Source: Duganella sp. Root336D2 (GTDB lineage: Bacteria > Pseudomonadota > Gammaproteobacteria > Burkholderiales > Burkholderiaceae_D). From it: a stretch of DNA of 64,000 nt. Below the pieces are notes generated by a model, which had not been told where the DNA came from, did no database searches, and was given only the letters and a program-made list of their open reading frames with translations. The stretch lies in the NCBI RefSeq assembly GCF_001425005.1, contig NZ_LMDB01000036.1, positions 356,036 through 420,035 of the forward strand, written 5' to 3'. Of this stretch, positions 8,909 to 19,800 are shown in pieces. The position numbers and the translations under genes were made by a program. Position 1 is the stretch's first letter; every line of letters begins with the position of its first letter.

Positions 8909-10754
8909 AGAAACCTTAGACCCACGCGAACAGGTGCTGGCCACCGTTGCCAAGCTGCCCAACCTGCCCGGCGTATACCGCTACTTCGATGCCGAAGACA
9001 AGGTGCTTTACGTGGGCAAGGCGCGCGATCTGAAGAAGCGCGTGTCGAGCTACTTCCAGAAGAACCTGTCGAGCCCGCGCATTGCGCTGATGGTCGAGCG
9101 CATCGCGCGCCTGGAGACCACGGTAACGCGCAGCGAGGCCGAAGCGCTGATCCTGGAAAACAACCTGATCAAGGCGCTGCAGCCGCGCTACAACATCCTG
9201 TTCCGCGACGATAAGAGCTATCCCTACCTGAAGATCACGGGCGGCGACGTGCCGCGCATGGTGTACTACCGCGGTGCGGTGGATCGCAAGCACCAGTATT
9301 TCGGCCCGTTCCCTTCATCGTGGGCGGTGAAGGAATCGATGCAGATCCTGCAAAAGGTTTTCATGTTGCGCACCTGTGAAGACAGCGTCTACATGAACCG
9401 CACGCGCCCCTGCCTGCTGCACCAGATCGGCCGTTGCAGCGGCCCTTGCGTGGGCCTGATAGCCCCCGAGGACTACCGCAACGACGTCAATAACGCAGCG
9501 CGTTTCCTGCGCGGCCGGCAGACCGAGGTGATGCAGGAACTGGAGCAGAAAATGCTGGCCTATGCCACCGAGCTCAAATTCGAGCAGGCGGCGGTGGTGC
9601 GCAACCGCATCCAGTCGCTGTCCAAAGTGCTGCACCAGCAGTCGATGGAAACCACCGGCGACCAGGACGTGGATATCCTGGCCGTGGTGGTGCAGGGCGG
9701 ACGCGCCTGCGTCAACCTGGCCATGGTGCGCGGCGGCCGCCATCTGGGCGACCGCGCCTACTTCCCGACCCATGTGATGGACGCCGAGGTCGTAGCCGAG
9801 CGCCCGATCGAGCAGGAAGTGCTGTCAGCCTTCCTGGTGCAGCATTACACGGAAAAGAGCATCCCCGGCACGCTGATCCTGAATATCGAATTCGACCAGC
9901 CGGAGCTGATCCTGGCGCTGCAGGAGCAGTGCGGACACCGCATTCACCTGATCTTCCAGCCGCAAGGCCAGCGCCGCCAATGGCAGGACCTGGCGCAAAA
10001 GGGCGCCGAGATCTCGCTGGCACGACTGCTGTCCGAACAAGGCTCGCAGCAGGCCCGCACCCGCGCGCTGGCCGAAGTGCTGGGACTGGAAAATGAAGAC
10101 CTCGACACTCTGCGCGTGGAGTGCTTCGACATTTCGCATACGGCAGGCGAAGCGACCCAGGCTTCGTGCGTGGTATTCCACCATCATCAGATGCAGAACG
10201 GCGAATACCGCCGCTACAACATCAACGACATCACGCCGGGCGACGATTACGCCGCCATGCGCCAGGTGCTGACGCGCCGCTACGAGAAAGTGGCCGGCGG
10301 CGACGGCGTGATGCCGGACGTGGTGCTGATCGACGGTGGCAAGGGCCAGGTTGAGATGGCGCGCCAGGTGTTTGTCGAACTGGGGCTGGACATCAGCCTG
10401 ATCGTCGGCGTGGCGAAAGGCGAGGGCAGGCGTGTCGGCCTCGAGACGCTGGTCTTCGTCGATGGCCGCGAGCCGCAGGAACTGGGCAAGGAATCCGCCG
10501 CCCTGATGCTGGTGGCCATGATTCGCGACGAGGCGCACCGCTTCGCCATCACCGGCATGCGGGCAAAGCGCGCAAAGGCGCGCCAGACCTCGCGCCTGGA
10601 GGAGATCGAAGGCATCGGTGCCAAGCGCCGGCAAAAGCTGCTGTCCCGCTTTGGCGGCCTGAAAGGCGTGATGAACGCCAGTATCGAGGACCTGAAGTCG
10701 GTGGAGGGTATTTCCCACACCCTGGCAGAAGAAATCTACCGGCAGTTGCACTAG
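8901..10754 (+). CDS. uvrC: Excinuclease ABC subunit C
   Basis: UvrC makes the dual incisions in nucleotide excision repair. The N-terminal GIY-YIG nuclease domain is seen as GVYRYF ... LYVGKARDLKKR (about residues 22-48). A UVR domain for UvrB contact (about 208-243), the RNase H-like second nuclease region (DVVLIDGGKGQ) and tandem helix-hairpin-helix motifs at the C-terminus (about 560-617) complete the family plan. The ATG at 8901 overlaps the end of acpS and places MTEETLDPRE just before the nuclease domain. An in-frame start at 8856 would add 15 residues of non-family sequence and is rejected. Product length is 617 residues. Confidence 0.96.
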   Translation: MTEETLDPREQVLATVAKLPNLPGVYRYFDAEDKVLYVGKARDLKKRVSSYFQKNLSSPRIALMVERIARLETTVTRSEAEALILENNLIKALQPRYNILFRDDKSYPYLKITGGDVPRMVYYRGAVDRKHQYFGPFPSSWAVKESMQILQKVFMLRTCEDSVYMNRTRPCLLHQIGRCSGPCVGLIAPEDYRNDVNNAARFLRGRQTEVMQELEQKMLAYATELKFEQAAVVRNRIQSLSKVLHQQSMETTGDQDVDILAVVVQGGRACVNLAMVRGGRHLGDRAYFPTHVMDAEVVAERPIEQEVLSAFLVQHYTEKSIPGTLILNIEFDQPELILALQEQCGHRIHLIFQPQGQRRQWQDLAQKGAEISLARLLSEQGSQQARTRALAEVLGLENEDLDTLRVECFDISHTAGEATQASCVVFHHHQMQNGEYRRYNINDITPGDDYAAMRQVLTRRYEKVAGGDGVMPDVVLIDGGKGQVEMARQVFVELGLDISLIVGVAKGEGRRVGLETLVFVDGREPQELGKESAALMLVAMIRDEAHRFAITGMRAKRAKARQTSRLEEIEGIGAKRRQKLLSRFGGLKGVMNASIEDLKSVEGISHTLAEEIYRQLH

Positions 10755-10819
10755 AGTGGCTTTGAATGCGCCGCCGTTATACACTAGCGGCGCGTCATTA
10801 CAATTCTTATACACCGCAT

Positions 10820-11410
10820 ATGCCTTTCAACATCCCGATCCTTCTGACCTGGTTGCGCGTCGCGCTGATTCCCCTGGTCGTTGGCGTGTTTTACCTTCCT
10901 GTCACCTGGCTCACTCCGCACGAACGCAATCTGGCCGCCACGCTGATCTTCATCGTCGCCGCCGTTACCGATTGGTTCGACGGCTTCCTGGCACGCCGCT
11001 GGAACCAGACTTCGGCATTTGGCGCCTTCCTCGACCCCGTAGCCGACAAGCTGATGGTGGCAGGCGCCTTGCTGGTACTGCTTAACCTGGACGGCGGCAG
11101 ATGCCATCCGATCGTCGCCTTCATTATCATTGGCCGCGAGATCACGATTTCCGCCCTGCGGGAGTGGATGGCGCAGATCGGCGCCTCCAAATCGGTGGCG
11201 GTCAGTTCGATCGGCAAGATCAAGACCGCCGCGCAAATGAGTGCCATCCCAATGCTGCTCTACTACGACGTGCTGTGGGGTGCCATCGACACGCGCTTCT
11301 GGGGCGACCTGCTGCTGTGGCTGGCCAGTGTGCTGACTGTGTGGTCCATGTTCTATTACCTGAAGAAGGCATGGCCCATGATTAAGGAACGTTCGGGCAA
11401 CTTATCCTAA
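10820..11410 (+). CDS. pgsA: CDP-diacylglycerol-glycerol-3-phosphate phosphatidyltransferase
   Basis: PgsA makes phosphatidylglycerophosphate, the first committed step to phosphatidylglycerol and cardiolipin, in the inner membrane. The CDP-alcohol phosphotransferase signature is complete: DWFDGFLARR, then AFLDPVADKL, which carries the paired aspartates. Several hydrophobic segments fit a polytopic enzyme (first about residues 6-26, last about 160-180). The start is ATG at 10820 (MPFNIPILLTWLR); an upstream in-frame start at 10766 would add 18 unlikely residues. Length is 196 residues. The uvrC-pgsA order followed by tRNA genes is common in proteobacteria. Confidence 0.95.
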   Translation: MPFNIPILLTWLRVALIPLVVGVFYLPVTWLTPHERNLAATLIFIVAAVTDWFDGFLARRWNQTSAFGAFLDPVADKLMVAGALLVLLNLDGGRCHPIVAFIIIGREITISALREWMAQIGASKSVAVSSIGKIKTAAQMSAIPMLLYYDVLWGAIDTRFWGDLLLWLASVLTVWSMFYYLKKAWPMIKERSGNLS

Positions 11411-11426
11411 ATAACAATATTGCCCC

Positions 11427-11454
11427 TTGACAGCGCCCATAGTTCATCTATAAT
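11427..11454 (+). promoter_or_regulatory. Strong sigma-70 promoter of the tRNA cluster
   Basis: TTGACA at 11427-11432, a 16-base spacer and TATAAT at 11449-11454 match the consensus exactly apart from the spacer, which is one base short. It lies 37 bases upstream of the first tRNA-Gly and is the only strong promoter seen for the five tRNA genes. Confidence 0.85.
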
Positions 11455-11490
11455 GCTGGCCTGCTGTTGATGACGGCGCAGTGATGCGAA

Positions 11491-11566
11491 GCGGGAGTAG
11501 CTCAGTTGGTAGAGCGCAACCTTGCCAAGGTTGAGGTCGAGAGTTCGAGACTCTTCTCCCGCTCCA
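11491..11566 (+). tRNA. tRNA-Gly (GCC), copy 1
   Basis: The cloverleaf closes with acceptor GCGGGAG/CTCCCGC, D-stem GCTC/GAGC, anticodon stem CAACC/GGTTG around loop TTGCCAA (anticodon GCC) and T-arm GAG TTCGAGA CTC. The discriminator is T and CCA is genome-encoded. Confidence 0.97.
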
Positions 11567-11656
11567 AAAGTCATCAGCAACAAAGCGGTAAGCAAGCAGT
11601 AATAATCGCACTGGAAATATGAGAATGTTTCTGCGATAATGCGGTTCCTCTGAAAT

Positions 11657-11732
11657 GCGGGAGTAGCTCAGTTGGTAGAGCGCAACCTTGCCAAGGTTGA
11701 GGTCGAGAGTTCGAGACTCTTCTCCCGCTCCA
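11657..11732 (+). tRNA. tRNA-Gly (GCC), copy 2
   Basis: It is identical to copy 1 over all 76 bases, with CCA encoded. Spacers between copies are unrelated in sequence, so only the tRNA body is conserved. Confidence 0.97.
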
Positions 11733-11773
11733 GTTCACTGGAGCAGCAGTAGTAGTAAATGAAATAACTCCAT

Positions 11774-11849
11774 GCGGGAGTAGCTCAGTTGGTAGAGCGC
11801 AACCTTGCCAAGGTTGAGGTCGAGAGTTCGAGACTCTTCTCCCGCTCCA
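11774..11849 (+). tRNA. tRNA-Gly (GCC), copy 3
   Basis: It is identical to copies 1 and 2 over 76 bases and ends in encoded CCA. Confidence 0.97.
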
Positions 11850-11865
11850 AGTTTTTCAAACCCAT

Positions 11866-11941
11866 GCGGGAATAGCTCAGTTGGTAGAGCGCAACCTTGC
11901 CAAGGTTGAGGTCGAGAGTTCGAGACTCTTTTCCCGCTCCA
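11866..11941 (+). tRNA. tRNA-Gly (GCC), copy 4 (variant)
   Basis: This copy differs from the other three at two paired positions of the acceptor stem: the seventh base is A instead of G, and its partner is T instead of C. The stem stays fully paired, so the gene is expected to be functional. Anticodon GCC and CCA are present. Confidence 0.96.
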
Positions 11942-11989
11942 GAATTCGAAGAGACACGCGACCTGCCGCGGCTCTTGTGTGACCCCTTC

Positions 11990-12063
11990 GGCGGGGTAGC
12001 AAAATGGTTATGCAGCGGCCTGCAAAGCCGTGTACGCCGGTTCGATTCCGGCCCTCGCCTCCA
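11990..12063 (+). tRNA. tRNA-Cys (GCA)
   Basis: The acceptor GGCGGGG pairs with CCTCGCC (one G-U), the anticodon arm is CGGCC TGCAAAG CCG with anticodon GCA, the T-arm is CCGG TTCGATT CCGG, and CCA is encoded. It lies 48 bases after the last tRNA-Gly, so the five genes are probably one transcript. Confidence 0.95.
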
Positions 12064-12107
12064 AAACGTCAAGGGTTTGCTGCTGTGAGTGGCAAATCTG
12101 ATAAAAG

Positions 12108-12133
12108 TCCCCGAGAAATCGGGGATTTTTTTT
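12108..12133 (+). terminator. Intrinsic terminator of the tRNA cluster
   Basis: A seven-pair stem TCCCCGA/TCGGGGA with GAAA loop is followed by eight T. It closes the tRNA transcript 45 bases after tRNA-Cys. Confidence 0.92.
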
Positions 12134-12271
12134 GCTTCGCGAATCGCACTGGTTCGATACGTCTCCTGCATACTTGGTGTTTTCAGCATAGATGTTTAGA
12201 CCACGCTCTATCAAGCTGAGCCACAGCATTTAGTCGGCGAAATCCGAAATGATTTGTTGACGAACTGTTGA

Positions 12272-12893
12272 GAGGCGACCTCGAGGCAAACGGCAAATCG
12301 TGGAACAGTTCCTCAAGTTTCGACGGATGAGCTTTTGAAGGAGTCTTGTCACTGGTGGGCACGCCCTGGATCGGGGAACGCGGCTGCGCTGACAATGCAG
12401 CAATCACTCAAACGTTGGAATGATAATGACCAAAAGATCTTCAAAAGTGTGTTTGGACGCGCTGATGGCGTCCCGTAACTTTATTAAAGAGATTGCTCGG
12501 CGGGAGCTACAGGCGGGTCTGGCGCTGAGCACTGAAGACTTCAGACATGCCACGTGGGCCGATTACAATTATCGTGATCCAAAGGGCAAGCACGACCCAT
12601 CGGGGGTAAATGCATTTGTAAAGACGGAAGACGTCTCACATACGATTTATTTGGGTGGGCTTTGGAATGTAATAAGGGAAAAAGGTGCAGTTGAAATTGG
12701 TGCGCTAATAGTTCATGAATTGACCCATTTTGATGACATTGGCTATTCAACTGATGGCTACAGCAAAGTAGGTCGAGGCAGTGGAACAGTAAATAGTCCT
12801 GCTGAGATGGGAAAAATGCGGAGGGAGTTTCCTGAGCATACTTTGCAGCATGCATACTCGATTGAAAATTACGCTAGGGATACTGGGAAATGA
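12272..12893 (+). pseudogene. Frameshifted M35 aspzincin metallopeptidase toxin domain
   Basis: The downstream frame (ATG 12420 to stop 12893, 157 codons) contains the aspzincin zinc site HELTH (His99, Glu100, His103), then GYSTDGYSKVG corresponding to the family GTxDxxY segment, and a terminal SIENYA resembling the family NADxYxxF box. The first 50-odd residues of the family domain are found in another frame just upstream: 12272-12475 reads through RWNDNDQKIFKSVFGRADG before a stop. The two frames meet near 12453-12475, so a single indel explains the break. Upstream of 12272 this frame is closed by TGA. Such domains are known as C-terminal effector tips of RHS-type polymorphic toxins. The 157-codon piece could still be translated from ATG 12420 or 12426, but would lack the N-terminal part of the fold. 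Confidence 0.75.
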
Positions 12894-12894
12894 T

Positions 12895-13131
12895 CAATAC
12901 AGCGTTGGGAATGTCGATGGTTGCAATGATCCATACGATTGGCCACCGGTTCAAACGACCTTCTATTATGGAGGTGACTGCGATCTACGGATAAAAGAAC
13001 GCTAGCGAAGTCTGTCTATTCTATTTGCGGAGAACGGGTATGAAACGACCTGCACATATATATGTGATGACGGGACCTCGTTTTATATAAATCTGAGCAA
13101 TTGGAAGCAGCCGAATTGCCCAGCCTATTGA
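12895..13131 (+). pseudogene. Decayed toxin-like tail, cysteine-rich
   Basis: One frame, offset from the preceding M35 frame, reads through VDGCNDPYDWPPVQTTFYY, meets a single TAG at 13003-13005, then continues with CTYICDDGTSFYIN and QPNCPAY to a stop at 13129. Paired cysteines around a short DG turn are typical of small C-terminal tips of polymorphic toxins, but I cannot name a family. The in-frame stop and absence of a start argue for a remnant. Confidence 0.35.
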
Positions 13132-13142
13132 GGGAATGGGAA

Positions 13143-13421
13143 ATGAACTTTCGTTTTGATCTCACCAAGGAAGCCGTGGCAGCGCTACTTAGCTTCTTAA
13201 AGGAAATTCCAGAAGTCGAATTTGCTGTTTTTGCGCCGGTTCAGGATGCAAGGGATGCCGAGAAAAAAAGGTGGGCCATGGGCATTTACGACAAGAAGAA
13301 CCTGGGCGCCGAAGAGACGATCCTCGTGGGTGGACTTGAGTTCTACATTGATCCATCCATGTCGGCGGCGTTGTACGGTCAGACGCTCTCCTATATCGAC
13401 GGTGCATTTGTCATTGTTTGA
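13143..13421 (+). CDS. Small hypothetical protein, possible immunity protein
   Basis: The 92-residue product (start MNFRFDLTKEAV, with AGGGAA-like bases just upstream) has no signal peptide or membrane segment and no family I recognise. It is a mixed alpha/beta protein with an acidic middle. Its place directly after a chain of toxin-like fragments is where an immunity gene would sit. An in-frame TTG at 13101 would extend it by 14 residues, but the ATG is preferred. The role is inference from position only. Confidence 0.5.
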   Translation: MNFRFDLTKEAVAALLSFLKEIPEVEFAVFAPVQDARDAEKKRWAMGIYDKKNLGAEETILVGGLEFYIDPSMSAALYGQTLSYIDGAFVIV

Positions 13422-13728
13422 TATTTGAATTTCTCGACCCGAAGACCTAGAAAGGTGACCGTCGACACCTGGCGCCTGGCCGCGCCATTTTTTGCCAGCA
13501 TCGAAGTCTGACTGATGATGCTGGTGGCCGCAGCCACGGTGGGTCGCGTGTTCCTTGCTGCGATGGGAGATGCCCGCGCTGCTGGCAATTGGCATTGCTG
13601 TCGGATATCTCGTGCTGCGCCCCGTGTTGCATGCCAAAGGCATCCTCAGTTGGCCATTTCTGTAGGGCTAGTCTGCGCAATGATTGCTCTATGGCAATTC
13701 GCTTGCTCGTGAAAATTTTCCTCACGGC
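13422..13728 (+). other. Gene-poor stretch with possible decayed membrane gene
   Basis: No intact gene is seen. Short hydrophobic readings occur in different frames of the + strand: KVTVDTWRLAAPFFASIEV to a stop near 13511, MLVAAATVGRVFLAAMGD from 13518, and ALLAIGIAVGYLVLRPV from about 13580 to a stop at 13664. Together they could be the remains of a small membrane protein broken by frameshifts. Their order and hydrophobicity are the only evidence. Confidence 0.25.
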
Positions 13729-13732
13729 CCCC

Positions 13733-13759
13733 TAAACTTTCACACAAATCTCTGGATAC
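13733..13759 (+). promoter_or_regulatory. Conserved promoter-like block of giant gene 1, sigma-28-like
   Basis: TAAACTTT at 13733-13740, 11 bases, then CTGGATAC at 13752-13759. The enclosing block 13729-13763 is almost identical (two or three differences in 35) to the block at 40793-40827 before the second giant gene, while sequence on either side is unrelated. The layout resembles the flagellar sigma-28 consensus TAAAGTTT-N11-GCCGATAA (7 of 8 in the first box, GATA in the second). It lies 94 bases before the start codon. Confidence 0.55.
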
Positions 13760-13852
13760 CTTGCTAGAGGGGTCACAACACGAATTGACGTGTCTTGATC
13801 GTACGCATGGGTTACGCAGGCGCCCCGCGCGCCGAAAAATCAGGGACTACAA

Positions 13853-16800
13853 ATGGTAGCGATCGTTAGCGGTAATGGCGCAGGCATCTTGAACACCTCG
13901 GCTGGCACGCTCGGCCAAGGCGGAGTGTTTGGCAATGCAGCAAATGGAAACTCAAAAGACTCCGTCTACATCAATATTGCCAACGGTAACCTTTTGTTGC
14001 AAGACCAGGATGACTGCATCGTTGCGCGAGGTGTCGATTCGGAAATCGTGCGGACCTACAATTCACAGGGCCAGCTGAATACTGGCGACGGTGTCGGCTG
14101 GCGGCAGGCCACACGCAGGCAATTGACCGGCCTGACGGGCACCGTCAATACCGCCGGCAGCACCATCACCCGCATCGTCGGCGACGGCAGCGCGACAGTG
14201 TTTACTTACGATGTCGCGCGCGCGGCATACTTCACTACCGAGGGCGGGGGCGCCTACCAAACCATTACGTTCAGTGCCGCCAACAATCAATGGACCTGGC
14301 AGGCGGATCACAATGATCTGTACGGTGAGCATGAAGTCTACAACGGTACCACAGGCCTGATTTACTCCGCGACCGACTACAGGTATGGAGCAATTTTTTA
14401 CTTTACCCACGACAGTTCCAATCGGCTGACCAAGCTCACCAATGCACATGGCGACACCACCTACTTTGATTACGTGAACGGTAATGTGAGCAAGGTCCGT
14501 ACGGTGATGGCTGGCGTGACGGGGGATTTCAGCCGGGTCAGCTATCAGTACGATGCCTTGAATCGCCTTACCGGCGTTATCACCGACCTGACGCCGGAAA
14601 ACAAGGCTGACGCCAAGACCTACACCGTCAACTACACCTACCTTTCGAATACCTCCCAAGTAGAAACGGTGACTCAAAGTGACGGCACGCGACTGAACTT
14701 CACTTATGTGCTCCACGACGGTAAAAATAAAGTAGCCAGCGTCACCGACGCCCTTGGCCGAAGCACCTCATTCGACTATACGCAACCCGGCAAGACGATT
14801 GTCACCGACAGTCTTGGCTTCAAGACCGCCTACGCCTACGACGCGAACGGCCAACTGCTCAGCGTAACGGCGCCTGCGGTGGCGGGTGTATCGCAAATTA
14901 CCCAATTCGAATATGACGCTGCGGGTAATATCTCGCGCACTGTCGACGCGCGCGGCCTGGCGACCACTTATGGCTACGATGGCAACGGCAACCGCATCCT
15001 GGAGCGCGACTCCACCGGCGCGACGATTACCCGTACCTTTTCCAGCGCCAACAAGGTGCTCAGCGAAACGCGGTATATCGATCTCGATCCTGATGGCGCA
15101 GGCGGCCTGTTGCCGACCCAGAAGCTGACGACGCGTTATGTCTACGACACTTACAATGTCGTACGCTTCATCATCAGCCCGGAAGGCCGGGTGCGGGAAT
15201 ACCGCTACAACGCCCAGCATCAGCTCCTGGTGGACCTGGCGTATATCGGCATCAAATTTGCCGAGAACAGTGCGGAATCGGCCTACGCTTACAACGCCAT
15301 GGTGACGTGGTCGCAGAGCACCGCGGTCAAGGCCGCGGCGGCAACCCGGGTCGACTACGCTTACGATGGACGCGGCCTGGTCATGCAAAGCACTTCGTAC
15401 GCCGCAACTGCCGGTGCCTCAAATGCCGCGCCTGCAATCGGCCCTGACACGGCGATCGTGCAATATGTGTACGATCATGCCGGCCAGTTGCTGCAATCGA
15501 TCGACGGCAACGGCAACACGACGACCTATGCTTACGATGGCCTCGGCCGCCAGCTCTCCGCTACTGACCCGCAACAGAACGTAGTGCTGCACACCTATGA
15601 CGATGCAGGTAACCGTATCGTCACCCGTCGCGCGGACGGCGTTACCAGCACTTCGACCTACGATAAATCAGGCCAGCTGTTGGCTACCGTGCTGGCAGAA
15701 GCGAATGGCACGGTGGTGGGCACTAGCAGCTATTTGTACGATAACGCAGGCAAACTGCGCACAGTCATTGATCCCAATGGCGGCCGTAGCCACATCCTCT
15801 ACGACGAGGCAGGCCGCAAGGCCGCAACGGTTACGGCGGCCGGTAGCCTGACCGAGTACCGCTATGATGCCAACAACCAGCTCGCGCTGACCATCGCCTA
15901 CGCAACTTCGGTCAGCCAAGCTTCGTTGGCTGCCCTGATCGGCACCGACGGCAAGCCAGTGACTGCGACGCTGGAAACGGCAGGCCTGCGTCCGGCAGCT
16001 ACAGCGGCAGACCAGCGCGAATGGCGCCTGTACGACAATGCCAATCGCCTGCTCAAAACGGTCGATGCACTTGGCTACGTGACCGATTACAGCTACGACG
16101 GTGCATCGCGCCTGCTTGATACAATCCGGCGTGCGACGGTGATCGATTTGACGGCATTTGCCGCTAATCCGAACGTCGCCAACGCGAGCCCCGCGCCGCA
16201 TGCCAACGACCGCGTCGCGCGCAACAGCTACGACAAAGACGGCAAGCTGCGCTTCACGATGGACGGTGAGGGCTACCTTTCCGAATTCCAGTATGACCTG
16301 GCGGGACGCCATACCGGTACCGTGCGTTACGCCGCCGCAGTCGACCCAGCCGCCCGTTCGGGTAGCGGCTGGATGACGGCCGCGGCCAGCTCGGTTGGGA
16401 TCACTGCCAGCACCACTTATGATGGCCGGGGCCAGGTGGTATCGCAAACGGATGGCGCAGGCAACACGACTACATTCACCTACGATGGCCAGGGCAACGT
16501 CCTGACTTCAACTACGGCGGGTGTGGCAACGTGCTTCGTCTACGACAAGCTTAACCGCCTGATCGAGAGCCATGCAGACGCCAATGCCAGCAACGTCACC
16601 AGCAAAGTCGCCTACGATGCGCAAGGCAACAAGGTTGCGGTCACTGATGCGATGGGCAATACGACTCGTCTTGTTTATGACGCCAGCAACCGTCAGGTCT
16701 TCAGCATTGACCCGTTGGGCATCGTTACCGAGACCAGGTACAACGCCAACGGCAATGCAGTAGCGACAATCCGCTATTCCAAGGCGATCAATGTAGTCAG

Positions 16801-19800
16801 CGCTGAGCAGGTGCTGGGCGCTTCCGATGTGCGAGCGGTGCTCAGTGCCGATATCGAATCGGTCGTGCACCAGCGTTACGACCGGGATGGCCGCCTGACC
16901 TGGACCGTGGATGCGACGGGCGCCGCCACGCAGTTGGTCTACGACGCAAAGGGCAATGTAGTCAGGCGGATCGCCTACAAGAATGCGCTTGGCACAGATG
17001 AGTTGGCAAGCCTGGCAGCAAATCCCGGTGCAGTGCCTGTGCCTGCCAATGAGTTCACTGCCACCAGTTACATCTATGACGAAAATGACCGACTGGTGTT
17101 CACGATCGACGCCATGGGCGCGGTCGCGGAAAGTCGCTATGATGCCCAAGGCAACGTCATCGAGACGGTGCGTTATGCCACGCCTATCGATACCAGTAAT
17201 ACGCAAACGCCGGCAGTATTGGCGGTCAGGGCGCTGCTGCGCGTGGACGCCGCGAAGGACGTGCACGAATTCCGGCGCTATGACAAAGAAGGGCACCTGA
17301 CATGGAGCGTCGATGCTGCTGGTGCTGCGACGCAGTTCATCTACGATGCTAATGGTAATGTAGTGAAGCGCTTGGCATATACCGACCCGCTGACGGCGGC
17401 GGCCCTGGCATCGCTGGCGGCTGACGCGTGTGCGCTTCCCGCCCCGGCTGGCGCATCGAGCATGACCCAGTTCGCGTACGATGGCGACAACCGCCTGGTC
17501 TTTACGGTCGATCCGCTGGGCATCGTGAGCGAGAACCGCTACGATGTGCGCGGCAACGTTGTCGAGACCGTGCGCTATGCCGTGCCGATTACGCTGGCCA
17601 ATGACGCCCAATTGACCGTAGCGTCCATCAAGCCGCTGCTGCTGGCGGACGCGAAAGACGTACATCAATTCCAGCGTTATGACGCGCTTGGCCGCCTGGC
17701 CTGGAGTGTCGACGGCACGGGTGCCGCAACGCAGCTCTTCTACGACAACAGCGGCAACCTGATCAAGCGCCTGGCGTTCACTGAACGCCTGACGCCAGCA
17801 GCCATGGCATCGCTGGCCGGCAACGCGAGTGAGCTGCCGGCGCCAACCGGTGCGTCGGCAATGACCCAGTACGCCTACGACGCCGACAATCGCCTGGTCT
17901 TTACCGTCGATGCGCTGGGCATCGTCACCGAGAATCGCTACGATGTGAATGGCAAGGCCGTTGAGACGGTGCGCTATGCAACTCCAGTTGCAGTGGGCGA
18001 CAGCACGCAGCAGCTGAGCGCAGCGGCGATCAAGGCCCTGGTGCAGGCCGACGCGGCGAAGGACGTGCATCAATTCCAGCGCTACGACAAGGACGGCCGC
18101 CTGGCCTGGAGCGTGGACGGCACCGGCGCCGTCACGCAGCTCATCTACGACACCCAGGGCAACCTGGTCAAACGCCTGGCATACGCTGGAGGCCTTACGG
18201 CATCGGCGCTGGCCTCCTTGAGTGCCGACGCGAGTGCAATTCCGGCGATAACTGGCGCATCGACTATGACCCAGTACGTCTACGATGCCGACAACCGCCT
18301 GGTATTTACGATCGATGCGATGGGCGCGGTCGCTGAAAGCCGCTACGATGCCCTGGGCAACCTGGTCGAAACAGTGCACTATGCGACGCCCATCGCGCTG
18401 ACGGCGGTAAGTGCGACGGATGGAAAAACACTCAGCCTCGCTGGCGGGTCCTTCCCAGCTATCGTTGGGGCAGCCGCAGCGGTCGACACCACGAAGACGT
18501 ACAAAGTGCGCGCACGCGTACGGCAAACTAGTGGCGAGGCCGAAGTCACTGTCGGCGTGAGGACGACGGATGCGAACGGGAAGATCCTGCAGAATATCGC
18601 TCCGGGCGCCACATCCAGTTATCCTGGCGGATATTATTCCTATCCGGCCGGAAAGGCCATCCGGCTCAAGCCCGAAATGGGCTGGCAGGTATTCGAGGGC
18701 ACCATATCCGGCGAATTCATTCCTGGCCCGGACGCCTACGACGCCCACAAATTTATCGCTGGCAGCAAGTATGCGGCGCCTCTGTTCCTGTATAACTATT
18801 ACGGCACCCCAGCTGCCGACGGCAGTATGGGCGTCGAGGTCGACTACCTCGAGTTCATTGATGCTGCTGGCAATGTCCTCAATGCCAATAGCAGTATGGC
18901 AGAAGGGACCAGTAATTGGACCAATTACTCTGGCAGCTCTGAAGCGATCAACACCCCCGCGCTGACGTTGTCGTCGGTGCGGGCGTTGCTGCGTGCTGAC
19001 GCGTCGAAAGACATTCACCAGTTCCAGCGCTTTGACAAAGAAAGCCGCCTGACCTGGAGCGTCGACGCCGCCGGCGCGGTATCGCGTCTCTTCTATGACG
19101 CGAAGGGTAATGTGGTAAGCCGCGTTGCCTATACGGCCGCACTGAGTACGGCCGCCATGGCCAAGCTGGCGGCAGATCCTTCTTCCATGCCGATGCCCGG
19201 CAATGGCGAAGCTGTCACCAACTACGTCTACGACGACGATAACCGCCTGGTATTTACTATCGATCCGCTCGGCGCTGTCAGCGAAAACCGCTATGACGCA
19301 AGCGGCAACGTGATCGAAACGGTACGCTACGCCAAAGCGGTTGATCCCCGTCTGAACAAGAGCCTGGATGGTAAGACGGTCACGCAGTGGGGCCTGAATG
19401 GTGCCCACTCCGGCACCACTGTCGCTATCGATACCAACAAGACCTATGCGGTGCGTGCGCGCGTGCGCCAGGTGACAGGCTCCGGCAGCTTCTATCTGGG
19501 TGTTGTCGCCCTTGACGCCAACAAGAATTGGCTGACCCAGGTGAATGCGCCTGGCAACCCATATCCGGGCGCGAATGGCGTCCTGTTGACGCCTGAAATG
19601 GGTTGGCAGGAGTTCGAAGGAACCATCACGGGTGAACAGCTGATCAGCCCGAATTCATATGACCCGCACAAATTCTTCCAGGGCACCAAATTCGCACAGC
19701 CGCTGGTCTTCACCAACATCAGCGGCCAGGTCGGCGCTGACGGCAACGCAGGTGTGGAGGTCGATTATATTGAGCTGATTGACGTCGCCACCGGACAGGT

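Noticed and set aside
12187..12240. tRNA-like D-arm on the minus strand (GCTCAGCTTGATAGAGC)
   Set aside because: No acceptor, anticodon or T-arm could be folded around it; at most a tRNA fragment.
13752..13763. Sigma-54 promoter reading (TGG...TTGC)
   Set aside because: The GG-to-GC distance is too short for sigma-54; the sigma-28-like reading of the same block fits better.
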